DNA from: JBCDCY01 sp039180875
Lineage (GTDB): Bacteria > Pseudomonadota > Alphaproteobacteria > Rhodobacterales > Rhodobacteraceae
Reading direction: 5' to 3'
DNA length: 64,000 nucleotides
NCBI GenBank assembly: GCA_039180875.1
Contig: JBCDCY010000003.1
Location: forward strand, 62,001 to 126,000
Position 1 is the first letter of the stretch. Every line of letters begins with the position of its first letter. The notes beneath the pieces are model-generated. The model was not told the origin of the DNA. It searched no databases and saw only the letters and a list, made by a program, of their open reading frames with translations. Below, one piece after another: positions 25,880 to 34,306 of the stretch. The translations under genes were made by a program, and so were the position numbers.

Positions 25880-25912
25880 CGGCGCGCGCGCCGCTGCCGC
25901 ACTATTCCTCGC

Positions 25913-26959
25913 CTATTCCCTGTCCCAGTTCCGGCCGGGCTCCACGCCCCGCTCGCGCACGGCGTTCATGAAGGCCGCGAGCACCTCGTCGCCCTGCTCG
26001 AGGTTATCGGCCCAGCCGCCGGCGATGTTGGGAAGGGCGGCGATCCAGCGGGCCTTCTCGTTCACCGGAAGTTCGGTCACCGTCACCTCCGGGTCGTCGC
26101 GCATCTTCTGCACGAAGTCGGTGTAGCGCGCCTCGACCTGCTCGGCGTGGATGGCGGAGTACTCGTAGCCAAGCTCGCCCAGCACCTTCTGCACGTCGTC
26201 CGACAGCCCGTCCCAGGTGTCGAGGTTGACCGAGACGCCGCCGGTGAAGTGGGCGCCGATGCCGACCAGGGTGACGTAGGGTGCAACCTCATAGAGCCGG
26301 TTTGGGTAGAAGCCCGAGATGATGGTGATGCAGCCATCGGCCACGCCGGTCTCAAGCTGGTTGTAGTAGGTGGTGAGCGAGCCGTTCACCGGAACGGCGC
26401 CGAGGGCGGAGATCCAGTTGCCGGCCGGGCCGGGGGCCAGGATCTTCTTGCCGCGCAGATCGTCGATCGAGTTGACCGGGAAGTTGGTCATGATGTGGTA
26501 GGTCTCGACGCCCGAGGCGCCGAGATAGACCTGATTGCGCCGCTGCCACGCCTCGGTCATCACCGGCTGGGTGGCGTGAAGCTCGTTCATCACCTCCATC
26601 AGGGCCGGCTGGCTGTCGATCACGAACGGGGCATAGTAGGTGATCGACTGGTAGGGCATCTTCGACTCTTCCCAGAGCGTGCCGACCCAGCCGACATCGG
26701 TGATGCCGTCCTCGACCGCCTCGAGCGTGTCCTGAAAGCCGTAGAGCGCGCCGCCATAGTCCTCCGTCCACTCGATCCGGTCGGCCGATCCGATGGCCTC
26801 CAGCCGGGCATTGGCCTCGGCCACGATATGGCTCTGCATCACGCCTACCCAGGGCAGCACGGTCGGGTGGCTGGAGGCAATCGTCAGGTTGTAGGTCTCA
26901 GCCGACGCCGGCATGGCCAGAACGGCCCCGGCCAGGGCCATGGCGGTCAATCTCCGCAT
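25913..26959 (-). CDS. TRAP transporter substrate-binding protein (DctP family)
   Basis: A 348-residue binding protein with a Sec signal (RRLTAMALAGAVLAMPASAE). The mature part has the DctP fold, with IDDLRGKKILAPGPAGNWI and the later GVADGCITIISGFYPNRLYE. The ATG at 26957-26959 is preceded by GGGAGGAAG; a longer frame from 27028 has no comparable site. It is the first gene of a minus-strand operon with the fused permease, YciI protein and hydroxyacid dehydrogenase. Its ligand is probably an aromatic acid or ring-cleavage-related carboxylate, given the divergent hydroxyquinol genes. Confidence 0.9.
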   Translation of the reverse strand: MRRLTAMALAGAVLAMPASAETYNLTIASSHPTVLPWVGVMQSHIVAEANARLEAIGSADRIEWTEDYGGALYGFQDTLEAVEDGITDVGWVGTLWEESKMPYQSITYYAPFVIDSQPALMEVMNELHATQPVMTEAWQRRNQVYLGASGVETYHIMTNFPVNSIDDLRGKKILAPGPAGNWISALGAVPVNGSLTTYYNQLETGVADGCITIISGFYPNRLYEVAPYVTLVGIGAHFTGGVSVNLDTWDGLSDDVQKVLGELGYEYSAIHAEQVEARYTDFVQKMRDDPEVTVTELPVNEKARWIAALPNIAGGWADNLEQGDEVLAAFMNAVRERGVEPGRNWDRE

Positions 26960-27034
26960 CTCGGTCTTCCTCCCTTTCCGGCGAACAGGCTGAAGGGGCG
27001 TCCGCCAAATGGCGCGATTCCGTCGCACTTGATG

Positions 27035-27067
27035 TTCGCATTACGGCAAAGTCGTTCGCAAAACGCA
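27035..27067. promoter_or_regulatory. paired degenerate TTCGCA operator-like sites
   Basis: TTCGCATTACGGCAA (27035-27049) and TTCGCAAAACGCAA (from 27055) share the half-site of the perfect palindrome at 27156-27168. They lie upstream of the minus-strand TRAP operon. They are inferred to be sites of the IclR regulator encoded at 30940. Confidence 0.45.
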
Positions 27068-27155
27068 AGGAAACAATCGGTTCCGGCATCCACGATGGAC
27101 TTTTTCGCCGAACAGAGTAGACCAGAGCAGCATTGGTACGCATCGTGCCGGTGCG

Positions 27156-27168
27156 TTCGCATTGCGAA
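27156..27168. promoter_or_regulatory. perfect palindromic operator, probable IclR-family site
   Basis: TTCGCATTGCGAA is a perfect 13-bp palindrome, 32 bp upstream of the nitroreductase start at 27200 in the divergent promoter region. The only regulator of this locus, a PcaR-like IclR protein, is encoded at the end of the plus-strand operon. Assignment to that protein is inference. Confidence 0.55.
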
Positions 27169-27199
27169 AATACCATGAGCGCCGCGTCAGGAGACCTCC

Positions 27200-27868
27200 A
27201 TGCCCGCCGAAGCCGCCCCCTCCGATACCGATCTCGACACCGCCGCGCAGGAGGACGTGCGCGCCCTTCGTGCCCAGATCTCCGCCGCCGAGCCCGACAG
27301 CCTGCGCCTGCTGCTGACCGAGGCGCGGACCCATTATGGCTGGCAGGACCGGCCGGTGACCGACGACCAGCTCCGCCGGATCTACGACATAGCGAAGATG
27401 GGTCCGACGTCCATGAACCAGCAGCCGATGCGGCTGATCTTCATTCGCTCGGCTGAGGCCAAGAAGCGGCTGGAGCCATTGTTGATGGAGGGCAATCGGC
27501 CGAAGACCATGGGCGCACCGGTCACCGCGTTGATCGGTCACGACATGCAGTTCTACACCCGCCTGCCCGAGGTCTTTCCGGCCAATCCCAACGCCAAGGA
27601 CATGTTCGCCTCCAACCCCGCGATGGCGGAGGCCAACGCCGTTCGGAACGGCACCTTGCAGGGCGCCTGGTTCATCCTGGCGGCCCGGGCCATCGGCCTC
27701 GACACCGGGCCGATGTCGGGCTTCGACAATGCGGGGGTGGATAAGGAGTTCTTCGCCGGCAGCACGGTGAAGTCCAACTTCCTCTGCAATCTCGGCTACG
27801 CGGACGAGACCAAGATCTTCCGCCGCCTGCCCCGCCTCGCCTTCGACGACGTCGCAAAAATCATCTGA
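27200..27868 (+). CDS. nitroreductase family protein, RutE-like
   Basis: A 222-residue FMN-dependent nitroreductase-fold enzyme. THYGWQDRPVTDDQLRRIYD and AKMGPTSMNQQPMRLIFIRS resemble RutE, which reduces malonic semialdehyde to 3-hydroxypropionate in pyrimidine degradation, and related nitroreductases. The FMN-binding C-terminal segment is present. AGGAGA precedes the ATG. It opens a plus-strand operon of hydroxyquinol-pathway genes, so its actual substrate may be a nitro, quinone or semialdehyde intermediate rather than malonic semialdehyde. Confidence 0.82.
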   Translation: MPAEAAPSDTDLDTAAQEDVRALRAQISAAEPDSLRLLLTEARTHYGWQDRPVTDDQLRRIYDIAKMGPTSMNQQPMRLIFIRSAEAKKRLEPLLMEGNRPKTMGAPVTALIGHDMQFYTRLPEVFPANPNAKDMFASNPAMAEANAVRNGTLQGAWFILAARAIGLDTGPMSGFDNAGVDKEFFAGSTVKSNFLCNLGYADETKIFRRLPRLAFDDVAKII

Positions 27869-27881
27869 GCGGAGAGCGATC

Positions 27882-28271
27882 ATGGCCACGCCCAACAAGG
27901 ACGACATCCTCGAAGCCTCTAAGGGCATGCTGCAAAAGCAGCTCTTCGCCGTCTTCACCTGGCCGAGCGACGACGGCATGGGCCCGGTGATGGAGAACCT
28001 GAAGGAGCATCTCGACTTCCAGGTGCAGCTCGAGCGCGACGGCATCATGTTCGGCGCCGGGCCGTTCTGGGCCGATGACGAGCACACGTGGAACGGTGAG
28101 GGGATGGTGATCATCCGGGCCGACAACCTCGCCCATGCCCGCCAGATCGCCGAGAGCGACCCGATGCACAGCTCCGGCGCGCGGAAGTTCATGGTGCGAC
28201 CCTGGCTGCTGAACGAGGGCACGGTGACGGTGAAGATCAGCTACTCGGACGGTCGGCGGGAGGTGATCTGA
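27882..28271 (+). CDS. YciI family protein
   Basis: A 129-residue YCII-domain protein (LFAVFTWPSDDGMGPVMENL, HLDFQVQLERDGIMFGAGPF, ADNLAHARQIAESDPMHSSG) with a longer N-terminus and C-terminus than the 100-residue one at 23611. It lies between the RutE-like gene and maleylacetate reductase. The YCII superfamily includes TftG, the 5-chlorohydroxyquinol dehydrochlorinase of 2,4,5-T degradation, so a role in handling a substituted hydroxyquinol or quinone is plausible. Function is not proven by sequence alone. Confidence 0.8.
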   Translation: MATPNKDDILEASKGMLQKQLFAVFTWPSDDGMGPVMENLKEHLDFQVQLERDGIMFGAGPFWADDEHTWNGEGMVIIRADNLAHARQIAESDPMHSSGARKFMVRPWLLNEGTVTVKISYSDGRREVI

Positions 28272-28274
28272 GCC

Positions 28275-29345
28275 ATGCCGGCCGGCGTCACCCCCTTCAC
28301 CTACCAGGCAGCACCGATGCGCGTGGTCTTCGGCCGTGGCACGCTGGCGGCGGTGGGGGAGGAGATGGCGCGGCTCGGCCGATCACGGGCGCTGGTGCTC
28401 TCCACACCGCCCCAACAGGCGAGTGCCGAGGATCTGGCCGGCAGCCTCGGCGACAAAGCGGCCGGCGTCTTCGCCGAGGCGACGATGCACACGCCGACCG
28501 ACGTCACGGCCCGGGCGCTCGAGGTGCTCGAGGGTTCCGGGGCGGACGTCCTCATCGCCCTCGGCGGCGGCTCCACAATCGGCCTCGGCAAGGCGCTCGC
28601 CACCCGCACCGGCCTCGACCAGATCGTCATCCCCACGACCTATGCGGGCTCGGAGATGACCTCGATCCTGGGCGAGACCGAGGGGGGTCGGAAGACCACG
28701 CGGCGCGATCCCTCCATCCTGCCGGAGACGGTGATCTACGACGTCGAGCTCACCCTCACTCTGCCCCCCGCCATGTCGGCGACGAGCGGGCTAAACGCCA
28801 TCGCCCACGCGGTCGAGGCGCTTTATGCCCAGGACCGCAACCCGATCACCAGCTTGATGGCGGCCGAGGCGATCCGCGCCCTCGGCACCGCCCTGCCCCG
28901 GATCGTCGCGGCGCCCAGTGACATCGCGGCGCGAGAGCAGGCGCTGTACGGCGCCTGGCTTTGCGGCGCGGCGCTCAACGCCGTCGGCATGGCGCTGCAC
29001 CACAAGCTCTGCCACACCCTCGGCGGCACTTTCGATTTGCCCCACGCCGAGACCCACGCCGTCGTCCTACCTCACGCCACCGCCTTCAATGCCGGGGCGG
29101 TGCCGGAGCTGCTGGCGCCGATCACCGACGCCCTCGGCGGCGCCACGCCGGGCCGGGCGCTGCACGCCCTCGCCAAAGAGGTGGGGGCGCCCATCGCGCT
29201 TCGCGATCTCGGCATGCCCGAGGACGGCATAGACCGCGCCGCCGAGATCGCGACCGAGAACCCCTATTGGAATCCCCGTGCCGTCGACCGGGAGGCGATC
29301 CGTGCGCTGATCGCCGCCGCCTGGGCCGGCGACACCCCTAGCTGA
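28275..29345 (+). CDS. maleylacetate reductase
   Basis: A 356-residue iron-containing alcohol dehydrogenase-fold protein. IALGGGSTIGLGKALATRTG binds NAD(P)H; IPTTYAGSEMTSILGETE and LHHKLCHTLGGTFDLPHAET are characteristic of maleylacetate reductases. It reduces maleylacetate to 3-oxoadipate, the step after hydroxyquinol ring cleavage. The dioxygenase gene follows 10 bp downstream, which strongly supports the assignment. Confidence 0.92.
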   Translation: MPAGVTPFTYQAAPMRVVFGRGTLAAVGEEMARLGRSRALVLSTPPQQASAEDLAGSLGDKAAGVFAEATMHTPTDVTARALEVLEGSGADVLIALGGGSTIGLGKALATRTGLDQIVIPTTYAGSEMTSILGETEGGRKTTRRDPSILPETVIYDVELTLTLPPAMSATSGLNAIAHAVEALYAQDRNPITSLMAAEAIRALGTALPRIVAAPSDIAAREQALYGAWLCGAALNAVGMALHHKLCHTLGGTFDLPHAETHAVVLPHATAFNAGAVPELLAPITDALGGATPGRALHALAKEVGAPIALRDLGMPEDGIDRAAEIATENPYWNPRAVDREAIRALIAAAWAGDTPS

Positions 29346-29355
29346 GGAGCACGCC

Positions 29356-30249
29356 ATGGCCAGTGAAATCCCCTATTTCGCCGAGGACCAAAGCGCCGAG
29401 GTGGTGGTGAGCCGGACCGGAGACGACGCCGATCCCCGCCTGGCCGAGGTCTATGCCGCCCTGATCCGTCACCTCCACGCCTTCGTGAAAGAGGTCGAGC
29501 CGTCGGAGGCGGAGTGGATGAAGAGCATCGAGTTCCTGACCGAGGTGGGCCACACCTGCACCGACTGGCGCCAGGAATTCATCCTGTTTTCCGACACCCT
29601 CGGCGTCTCGATGCTGGTGGACGCGATCAACAACCGCAAACCCTCCGGCGCGACGGAATCCACCGTGCTCGGCCCCTTCCACCTCGCCGATGTGCCGCAC
29701 TACCCCAACGGCGGCGATATTTGCCTCGACGGCAAGGGCGAGCCGCTGGTGATGCGGGGCAAGGTGATGGGCCCCGACGGCACGCCGATCGCCGGGGCCA
29801 AGCTCGACGTCTGGATGGCCAACGACGACGGCTTCTACGACGTGCAGCAGAAGGATGAGCAGCCGGAGCACAACCTCCGCGGCATCTTCACGACGGAGAC
29901 CGACGGCAGCTACTGGCTGCGCTCGATCAAGCCGCGCTGGTATCCGATCCCGAGCGACGGGCCGGTGGGCAAGCTGCTGGACCATCTCGGCCGGCACCCG
30001 AACCGCCCGGCCCATATCCACATCATCGCCACGGCCGATGGCTATGAGCCGGTGACGACCCATGTCTTCGACCCGCACGATCCCTGGCTGAAATCCGATG
30101 CGGTGTTCGGTGTGAAGGAAAGCCTGCTCGGCGATTTTCGCCAGATCGACGATGCCGCACGGGCGGCCAAGCTCGGTGTCGGCAACCCGTTCTGGGAGGT
30201 GACGTGGGACATCACCCTCGCCCCCTCCGCACTTAGGGATGCTGCATGA
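29356..30249 (+). CDS. hydroxyquinol 1,2-dioxygenase (intradiol)
   Basis: A 297-residue intradiol ring-cleavage dioxygenase. The four Fe(III) ligands are visible as Tyr161 (DDGFYDVQ), Tyr196 (RWYPIP), His220 and His222 (RPAHIHII). The N-terminal helical domain mediates dimerisation in this family. The context with maleylacetate reductase indicates hydroxyquinol as substrate and maleylacetate as product; catechol or chlorocatechol are less likely because no muconate cycloisomerase is present. GAGGAG precedes the ATG. The stop overlaps the GST start by ATGA. Confidence 0.9.
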   Translation: MASEIPYFAEDQSAEVVVSRTGDDADPRLAEVYAALIRHLHAFVKEVEPSEAEWMKSIEFLTEVGHTCTDWRQEFILFSDTLGVSMLVDAINNRKPSGATESTVLGPFHLADVPHYPNGGDICLDGKGEPLVMRGKVMGPDGTPIAGAKLDVWMANDDGFYDVQQKDEQPEHNLRGIFTTETDGSYWLRSIKPRWYPIPSDGPVGKLLDHLGRHPNRPAHIHIIATADGYEPVTTHVFDPHDPWLKSDAVFGVKESLLGDFRQIDDAARAAKLGVGNPFWEVTWDITLAPSALRDAA

Positions 30250-30857
30250 TCACCGTCCACGGCCGCGCCGACAGCTCCAACGTGCAAAAGGTCCTCTGGG
30301 CCTTGGACGAGGTCGGTGCGGCCTGGCGGCGGATCGACCGCGGCCGACAGTTCGGCGGGCTCGACGATCCGGAGTTCCGCGCGCTTTCACCGGTCGGGCG
30401 GATCCCGGTGGTGGAGGACGGCGAGCTGGCGCTCTTCGAATCGAACGCCATCCTGCGCCACTACGGCCGGACCTGGGGCGGCCCGCTCTGGCCGACGGAG
30501 CCGGCGGTGCTCGGTCGGGCCGAGGCGGTGATGGACTGGTGCCTCAGCACCTTCTGGCCGGCGGTGCGGCGGCCCTTCCAGCTGTTGCGCGACGGCACCG
30601 ACGACAGCGCCTACGTGGCCGAGGCGATCACCGCGGCATCGGCCCAGCTCGACCCCCTCGCCGTCTTCGTGGCCGATGGGGCGGTGGCCGGGCGGGACTT
30701 CACCCTGGCCGACATCCCGCCGGCGGTGGTGCTGCATCGCCTGCTCTGGTGCGACGCCACCCTCGCGCTGCCCGGCCCGGTCCAGGCCTGGTGGCGGGCC
30801 TGCGCCGCGCGGCCGGCCTGCCAGACCCATGTGACCCTGGTGGCGAGGGCAGCATGA
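30246..30857 (+). CDS. glutathione S-transferase family protein
   Basis: A 203-residue protein with a thioredoxin-like N-terminal domain (ITVHGRADSSNVQKVLWALD, LSPVGRIPVVEDGELALFES) and a helical C-terminal domain. The cis-Pro and the SNAILR glutathione-contact segment are intact; the active-site hydroxyl is probably one of Ser11/Ser12. It is coupled by ATGA to the dioxygenase gene. It might conjugate or isomerise a reactive pathway intermediate, or remove halogen from a quinone; the specific role is unknown. Confidence 0.82.
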   Translation: MITVHGRADSSNVQKVLWALDEVGAAWRRIDRGRQFGGLDDPEFRALSPVGRIPVVEDGELALFESNAILRHYGRTWGGPLWPTEPAVLGRAEAVMDWCLSTFWPAVRRPFQLLRDGTDDSAYVAEAITAASAQLDPLAVFVADGAVAGRDFTLADIPPAVVLHRLLWCDATLALPGPVQAWWRACAARPACQTHVTLVARAA

Positions 30858-30939
30858 CGCAGCCGATTGCCTTCGCGCCCGCCGGCCCGCGTGATAGGCC
30901 ACCCGCGACACGCGCACGGCGCAAGGAGGTGCCGTCACC

Positions 30940-31749
30940 ATGAACGTGATCCCAACCCCCGAAGACATCGCCGCGGAGGAGGACGGACCCCGCCGCTCCG
31001 AACTCGTCGGCTCGTTCGGCAAGGGCCTGATGGTGATCAAAGCCCTGGCCGAGGCGGAGAAGGGCATGACGCTGTCGGAAGTGGCCGAGGTCACCGGCGC
31101 CACCCGCGCCTCGGCCCGGCGCTACCTGCTGACATTGCTCGAACTGGGCTATGCCGAGCAGATCGACAAGCGGTTCGAGCTCACCCCCCGGGTGCTGGAG
31201 CTCGGCGGCCCGCGTTATGAGAGCGGGCTCACCTGGCAGATGGCCGAGCCCTATATGCAGCGGCTGGCCTCCCGCCTCGGCGAGAGCTGCACGGCGGCGA
31301 TCCGCGACGGCGCTGAGGTGGTCTGCACCGCCCATGTGGACGCCGACCGCCTGCTCGCCTTCCGCCTCGACGTGGGCGCGCGGCTGCCGGCCCTGTCCAC
31401 CGCGCTCGGTCGGGTGATCCTGGCCGAGATCTCCGACGATTGCCTGCGCTCGGTCATCGACCAGGCCCCGCCCTGCCGTTCCACCGCTTTCACCAAGACC
31501 GATCCCGGCGATCTGGTGGCGGAGGCACATCGCGTGCGCCAGCAAGGCTATGCCATCGTCGATCAGGAGCTGGAGCTCGGCCTCCGCTCTATCGCGGTGC
31601 CGCTCCGCAACGCGCGGGGCCGGGTCTTTGCCGGCCTGAACGTCTCGGCCGAGAGCGCCCGGGTCGAGGTGCGCACGATGATCGAGGACTATCTCGGCCC
31701 CCTGCGCGAAACGGCCGAGACGATCTCGCGCCTCAACCGCAGCGCCTGA
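30940..31749 (+). CDS. IclR family transcriptional regulator (PcaR/PobR-like)
   Basis: A 269-residue regulator with an N-terminal winged helix (SFGKGLMVIKALAEAEKGMT, LSEVAEVTGATRASARRYLL, ELTPRVLELG) and a C-terminal IclR effector domain (ALSTALGRVILAEIS, GYAIVDQELELGLRSIAVPL). It most resembles the PcaR/PcaU/PobR subgroup that responds to aromatic-pathway compounds. AAGGAGGT precedes the ATG. It closes the hydroxyquinol operon and probably acts on TTCGCATTGCGAA at 27156-27168. Confidence 0.9.
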   Translation: MNVIPTPEDIAAEEDGPRRSELVGSFGKGLMVIKALAEAEKGMTLSEVAEVTGATRASARRYLLTLLELGYAEQIDKRFELTPRVLELGGPRYESGLTWQMAEPYMQRLASRLGESCTAAIRDGAEVVCTAHVDADRLLAFRLDVGARLPALSTALGRVILAEISDDCLRSVIDQAPPCRSTAFTKTDPGDLVAEAHRVRQQGYAIVDQELELGLRSIAVPLRNARGRVFAGLNVSAESARVEVRTMIEDYLGPLRETAETISRLNRSA

Positions 31750-31759
31750 AGGCGGCTAC

Positions 31760-31790
31760 GCGCCCTCCCCCGGGGTCGGGGAGAGGGCGC
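31760..31790. terminator. GC-rich hairpin between convergent genes
   Basis: Arms GCGCCCTCCCC and GGGGAGAGGGCGC form a long stem with one bulge between the convergent IclR and flotillin-like genes. There is no T-run, so it may be a weak or Rho-assisted terminator. Confidence 0.5.
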
Positions 31791-31808
31791 AGGTACGGAC
31801 CGTCGGGT

Positions 31809-33530
31809 CTACTCAGCCGCTGTAGGGCGATTGAGATCGGCCGCCTCTTCGTTCGGGGCGCTCAGGGCGGCGGGATCCTCCGCCTCGCCCTCGGGCAGGG
31901 CCGGCTGCTCGGCCTTCCTGGTCACCTCGGCCAGACCATCCTCCAGGCTCAGGCCAAGCTGATCGCCGAGGGACTTCATGGCGGGCAGTTGCACGGCCAT
32001 GCCGAGGATCGAGTCGAGCGCCTGGTTGACCGGCGTCTTGCCGTCGGTGGGCGCGGCGCCATTGCTGCCGCTGCCGCCCGCCCCGCCAAGGCCCGAGACC
32101 TGGTGGATCTTGATCGAGTCGATCTTCTCCGCCGGGCGCACCATCTCGGCCACCACCTTGGGCATCGCTTCGAGCCGGGCGAGCGCCACCTTCATCTCGA
32201 CGATGGCATCTGAGAGCGCGTTCTCCGCCTCGACGATGGCGCGCTGACCCTCGGCCTCGGCCAGCAGGTCCTTCTTCTTCGCCTCGGCACGGATGGAGAC
32301 CGCATCGGCGTCGGCCTGCGCCTCCTCCCGCCGGGCTGCGGCCCGGTCGGCGGCGGCGTCCTTCTCGGCCGTGGCGGCCAGGCGGACGCGGGTCGCCTCC
32401 CGCTCGGCCTCCCGCGCCGCTTCGATCAGGGCGATGTGCTTTACCCGCTCGGCCTCGGCGACCTCACGGGCCGTGGCGATCTCCTCGTTGGCGCGGGTGG
32501 CGTCGGCCCGGGCCCGGTCGGCCGAGGCGCGGGCCTGGCTCTCCTCCTCCGACTTCCGGGCGATGATGACTTGGCGCTCCTGATCGGCGACCTCGAGCTC
32601 ACGCTCCTTGGCGATCTCAGCCTCGCGGATCGCCCGCTCCCGCTCGATCTCGGCCGAGCGGACGCCGCGCTCCTTGCTGATGCGAGCCTCTTCGGCCAGC
32701 TGCTCGGCCTCGGACCGGCGCTTGGAGATCTCCATCTCCTGGGCCGCGCGCAGGGTCTCGACCTCCTGCTCCTGGGCGATCTTGGCGGCGGCCTCGTCGC
32801 GCTCGATCTCCAGCTTCCGCCGCTCCGCTTCCATGACCGAGCGACGGACGGAGACCTCGGCATCGGCGTCGATCTCGGCCCGCTCCTTCTTGGACGTCGC
32901 GATCACTTCGGCGAGCTTGCGCATACCGACCGCGTTAAACGCGTTATTCTCGTCCAGCGCCTCGAACGGCGTCTGGTCGAGCGCGGTGAGCGAGACGGAC
33001 TCAAGCTCCAAGCCGTTCTTCAGCAGGTCCTCCGACACAGCATTCTGCACCTGCTGCACGAAATCGGCGCGGTTCTCATGGAGCTGATCCATGGTCATCT
33101 GCGCCGCCACGGCGCGCAGGCCGTCGACCAGCTTGCCCTCGATCATGTCGCGCAACTGATCGACGAAGAACGTGCGGTCGCCCAACGTCTGGGCGGCCCG
33201 CGCCACCCCGTCATCGGTCGCATTGACGCTGACGTAGAACTCGACGCCCACATCCACCCGCATCCGGTCCTGGGTGATGAGCGCCGCCTCCCCCTCTCGC
33301 TTCACCTCGAGGCGGAGGGTCTTCATGTTCACGCACATGATCTCGTGGAAGAGCGGGACCACCATGGTGCCGCCGTCCATGATCACCCGCTTGCCCCCGG
33401 CCCCGGTTCGGACCAGGCTCACCTCGCGCGTGGCGCGCCGGTAGAGCCGAGCCAGCACCAGGCCGACGAAGGCGAAGAGCACAACGATCGCAAGGATCGG
33501 GACCAGGGTTGCCGGAATGGCACCGCTCAT
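31809..33530 (-). CDS. yqiK: flotillin-like SPFH/band 7 protein, YqiK type
   Basis: A 573-residue membrane-anchored scaffold protein. One N-terminal transmembrane helix (ATLVPILAIVVLFAFVGLVL) precedes an SPFH domain (about residues 30-220, with HEIMCVNMKTLRLEVKREGE), then a very long Glu/Ala/Arg-rich coiled coil (about residues 230-470), and a C-terminal region with GLGGAGGSGSNG. Flotillins organise membrane microdomains. AGGAGA precedes the ATG at 33528-33530, which overlaps the upstream yqiJ-like stop by 4 bp. The yqiJ-yqiK pairing is as in E. coli. Confidence 0.88.
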   Translation of the reverse strand: MSGAIPATLVPILAIVVLFAFVGLVLARLYRRATREVSLVRTGAGGKRVIMDGGTMVVPLFHEIMCVNMKTLRLEVKREGEAALITQDRMRVDVGVEFYVSVNATDDGVARAAQTLGDRTFFVDQLRDMIEGKLVDGLRAVAAQMTMDQLHENRADFVQQVQNAVSEDLLKNGLELESVSLTALDQTPFEALDENNAFNAVGMRKLAEVIATSKKERAEIDADAEVSVRRSVMEAERRKLEIERDEAAAKIAQEQEVETLRAAQEMEISKRRSEAEQLAEEARISKERGVRSAEIERERAIREAEIAKERELEVADQERQVIIARKSEEESQARASADRARADATRANEEIATAREVAEAERVKHIALIEAAREAEREATRVRLAATAEKDAAADRAAARREEAQADADAVSIRAEAKKKDLLAEAEGQRAIVEAENALSDAIVEMKVALARLEAMPKVVAEMVRPAEKIDSIKIHQVSGLGGAGGSGSNGAAPTDGKTPVNQALDSILGMAVQLPAMKSLGDQLGLSLEDGLAEVTRKAEQPALPEGEAEDPAALSAPNEEAADLNRPTAAE

Positions 33531-34306
33531 GGGGATCTCCTTTGCTGCAAAAGGGTTTCGGCGTCCGATAGGCGGATCGCCCGGAAGATGTCGCCCGAGC
33601 CCGTCAACACGATGACGTCCTCGCCTTGGGCGATTTCCGCGTCGTCCTCGAACGGCACGACGCGGACATAGTGAGTGTTGCCGTGGCGGTCCTTGATGCG
33701 GGCCTGCGCCGGCTGGCCGGCCCGGGCGGTGCCTTGGGCCAGCACGCCCACCCGGCCACCGAGGCGACGGCGGGTGACGGCGGAGCTTTCGGTCCTCGGC
33801 AAGAGACGGCCCATCAGGCGGGCAAACCAGCGCCCGATCAGCAGGCCGGGCACCAGCGCCAGGGCCGCGGCGATGATCGCCGGCAACAGCCCGCCGGTCA
33901 GTGAGGTGGTGGCGAGCTGCAGGCCATAACCGGTGAGGCCGAAGGCCGTGAGCGTGCCGGCAAGCCAGATCAGGAACGGCGTCTGCCCGATGCCGAGCCA
34001 AGACAGGACCGACGCACCGTGGATGCCGCTTTGCGCGGCCACCGGTGCATCCAGCTCACCGTCGAGGGCGAGGGCGAGCTCAGCCTCGATGTCCAGGTCG
34101 GGCGCATCGAGATCGGCGCCGCCCAGGTCCGCCCCTCCCAGGTCCGCCCCGTCGAGATCGAGGTCGCCGTCACCCTCCCCGAAGGCGGAGAGACCGACGA
34201 GCGCCAGCACAAGCTCGAGCAACGCCAAGGCGGCGACCAGCCCGAGGGCGATGGAGAACGGGCGCATGCCGGCCGAGAGCAGAAATTCAAGCATCGGCGC
34301 GATCAT
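33527..34306 (-). CDS. YqiJ-like membrane protein (NfeD-type OB fold)
   Basis: A 259-residue protein with an N-terminal hydrophobic helix, an acidic linker with short repeats of the type GADLGGADLDAPDLD (about residues 50-75), two or three further membrane segments (about residues 105-165) and a C-terminal beta-rich OB-like domain (RRRLGGRVGVLAQGTARAGQ, HYVRVVPFEDDAEIAQGEDV). Such NfeD/YqiJ proteins pair with flotillins, here the overlapping downstream gene. The start is the ATG at 34304-34306 or that at 34292-34294; neither has a clear ribosome site. Confidence 0.75.
   Translation of the reverse strand: MIAPMLEFLLSAGMRPFSIALGLVAALALLELVLALVGLSAFGEGDGDLDLDGADLGGADLGGADLDAPDLDIEAELALALDGELDAPVAAQSGIHGASVLSWLGIGQTPFLIWLAGTLTAFGLTGYGLQLATTSLTGGLLPAIIAAALALVPGLLIGRWFARLMGRLLPRTESSAVTRRRLGGRVGVLAQGTARAGQPAQARIKDRHGNTHYVRVVPFEDDAEIAQGEDVIVLTGSGDIFRAIRLSDAETLLQQRRSP

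Noticed and set aside
27200..27868. Pyrimidine (rut) degradation gene rutE
   Set aside because: No rutA, rutB, rutC, rutD or rutF genes are near; the operon context is hydroxyquinol degradation, so only the family name is used.
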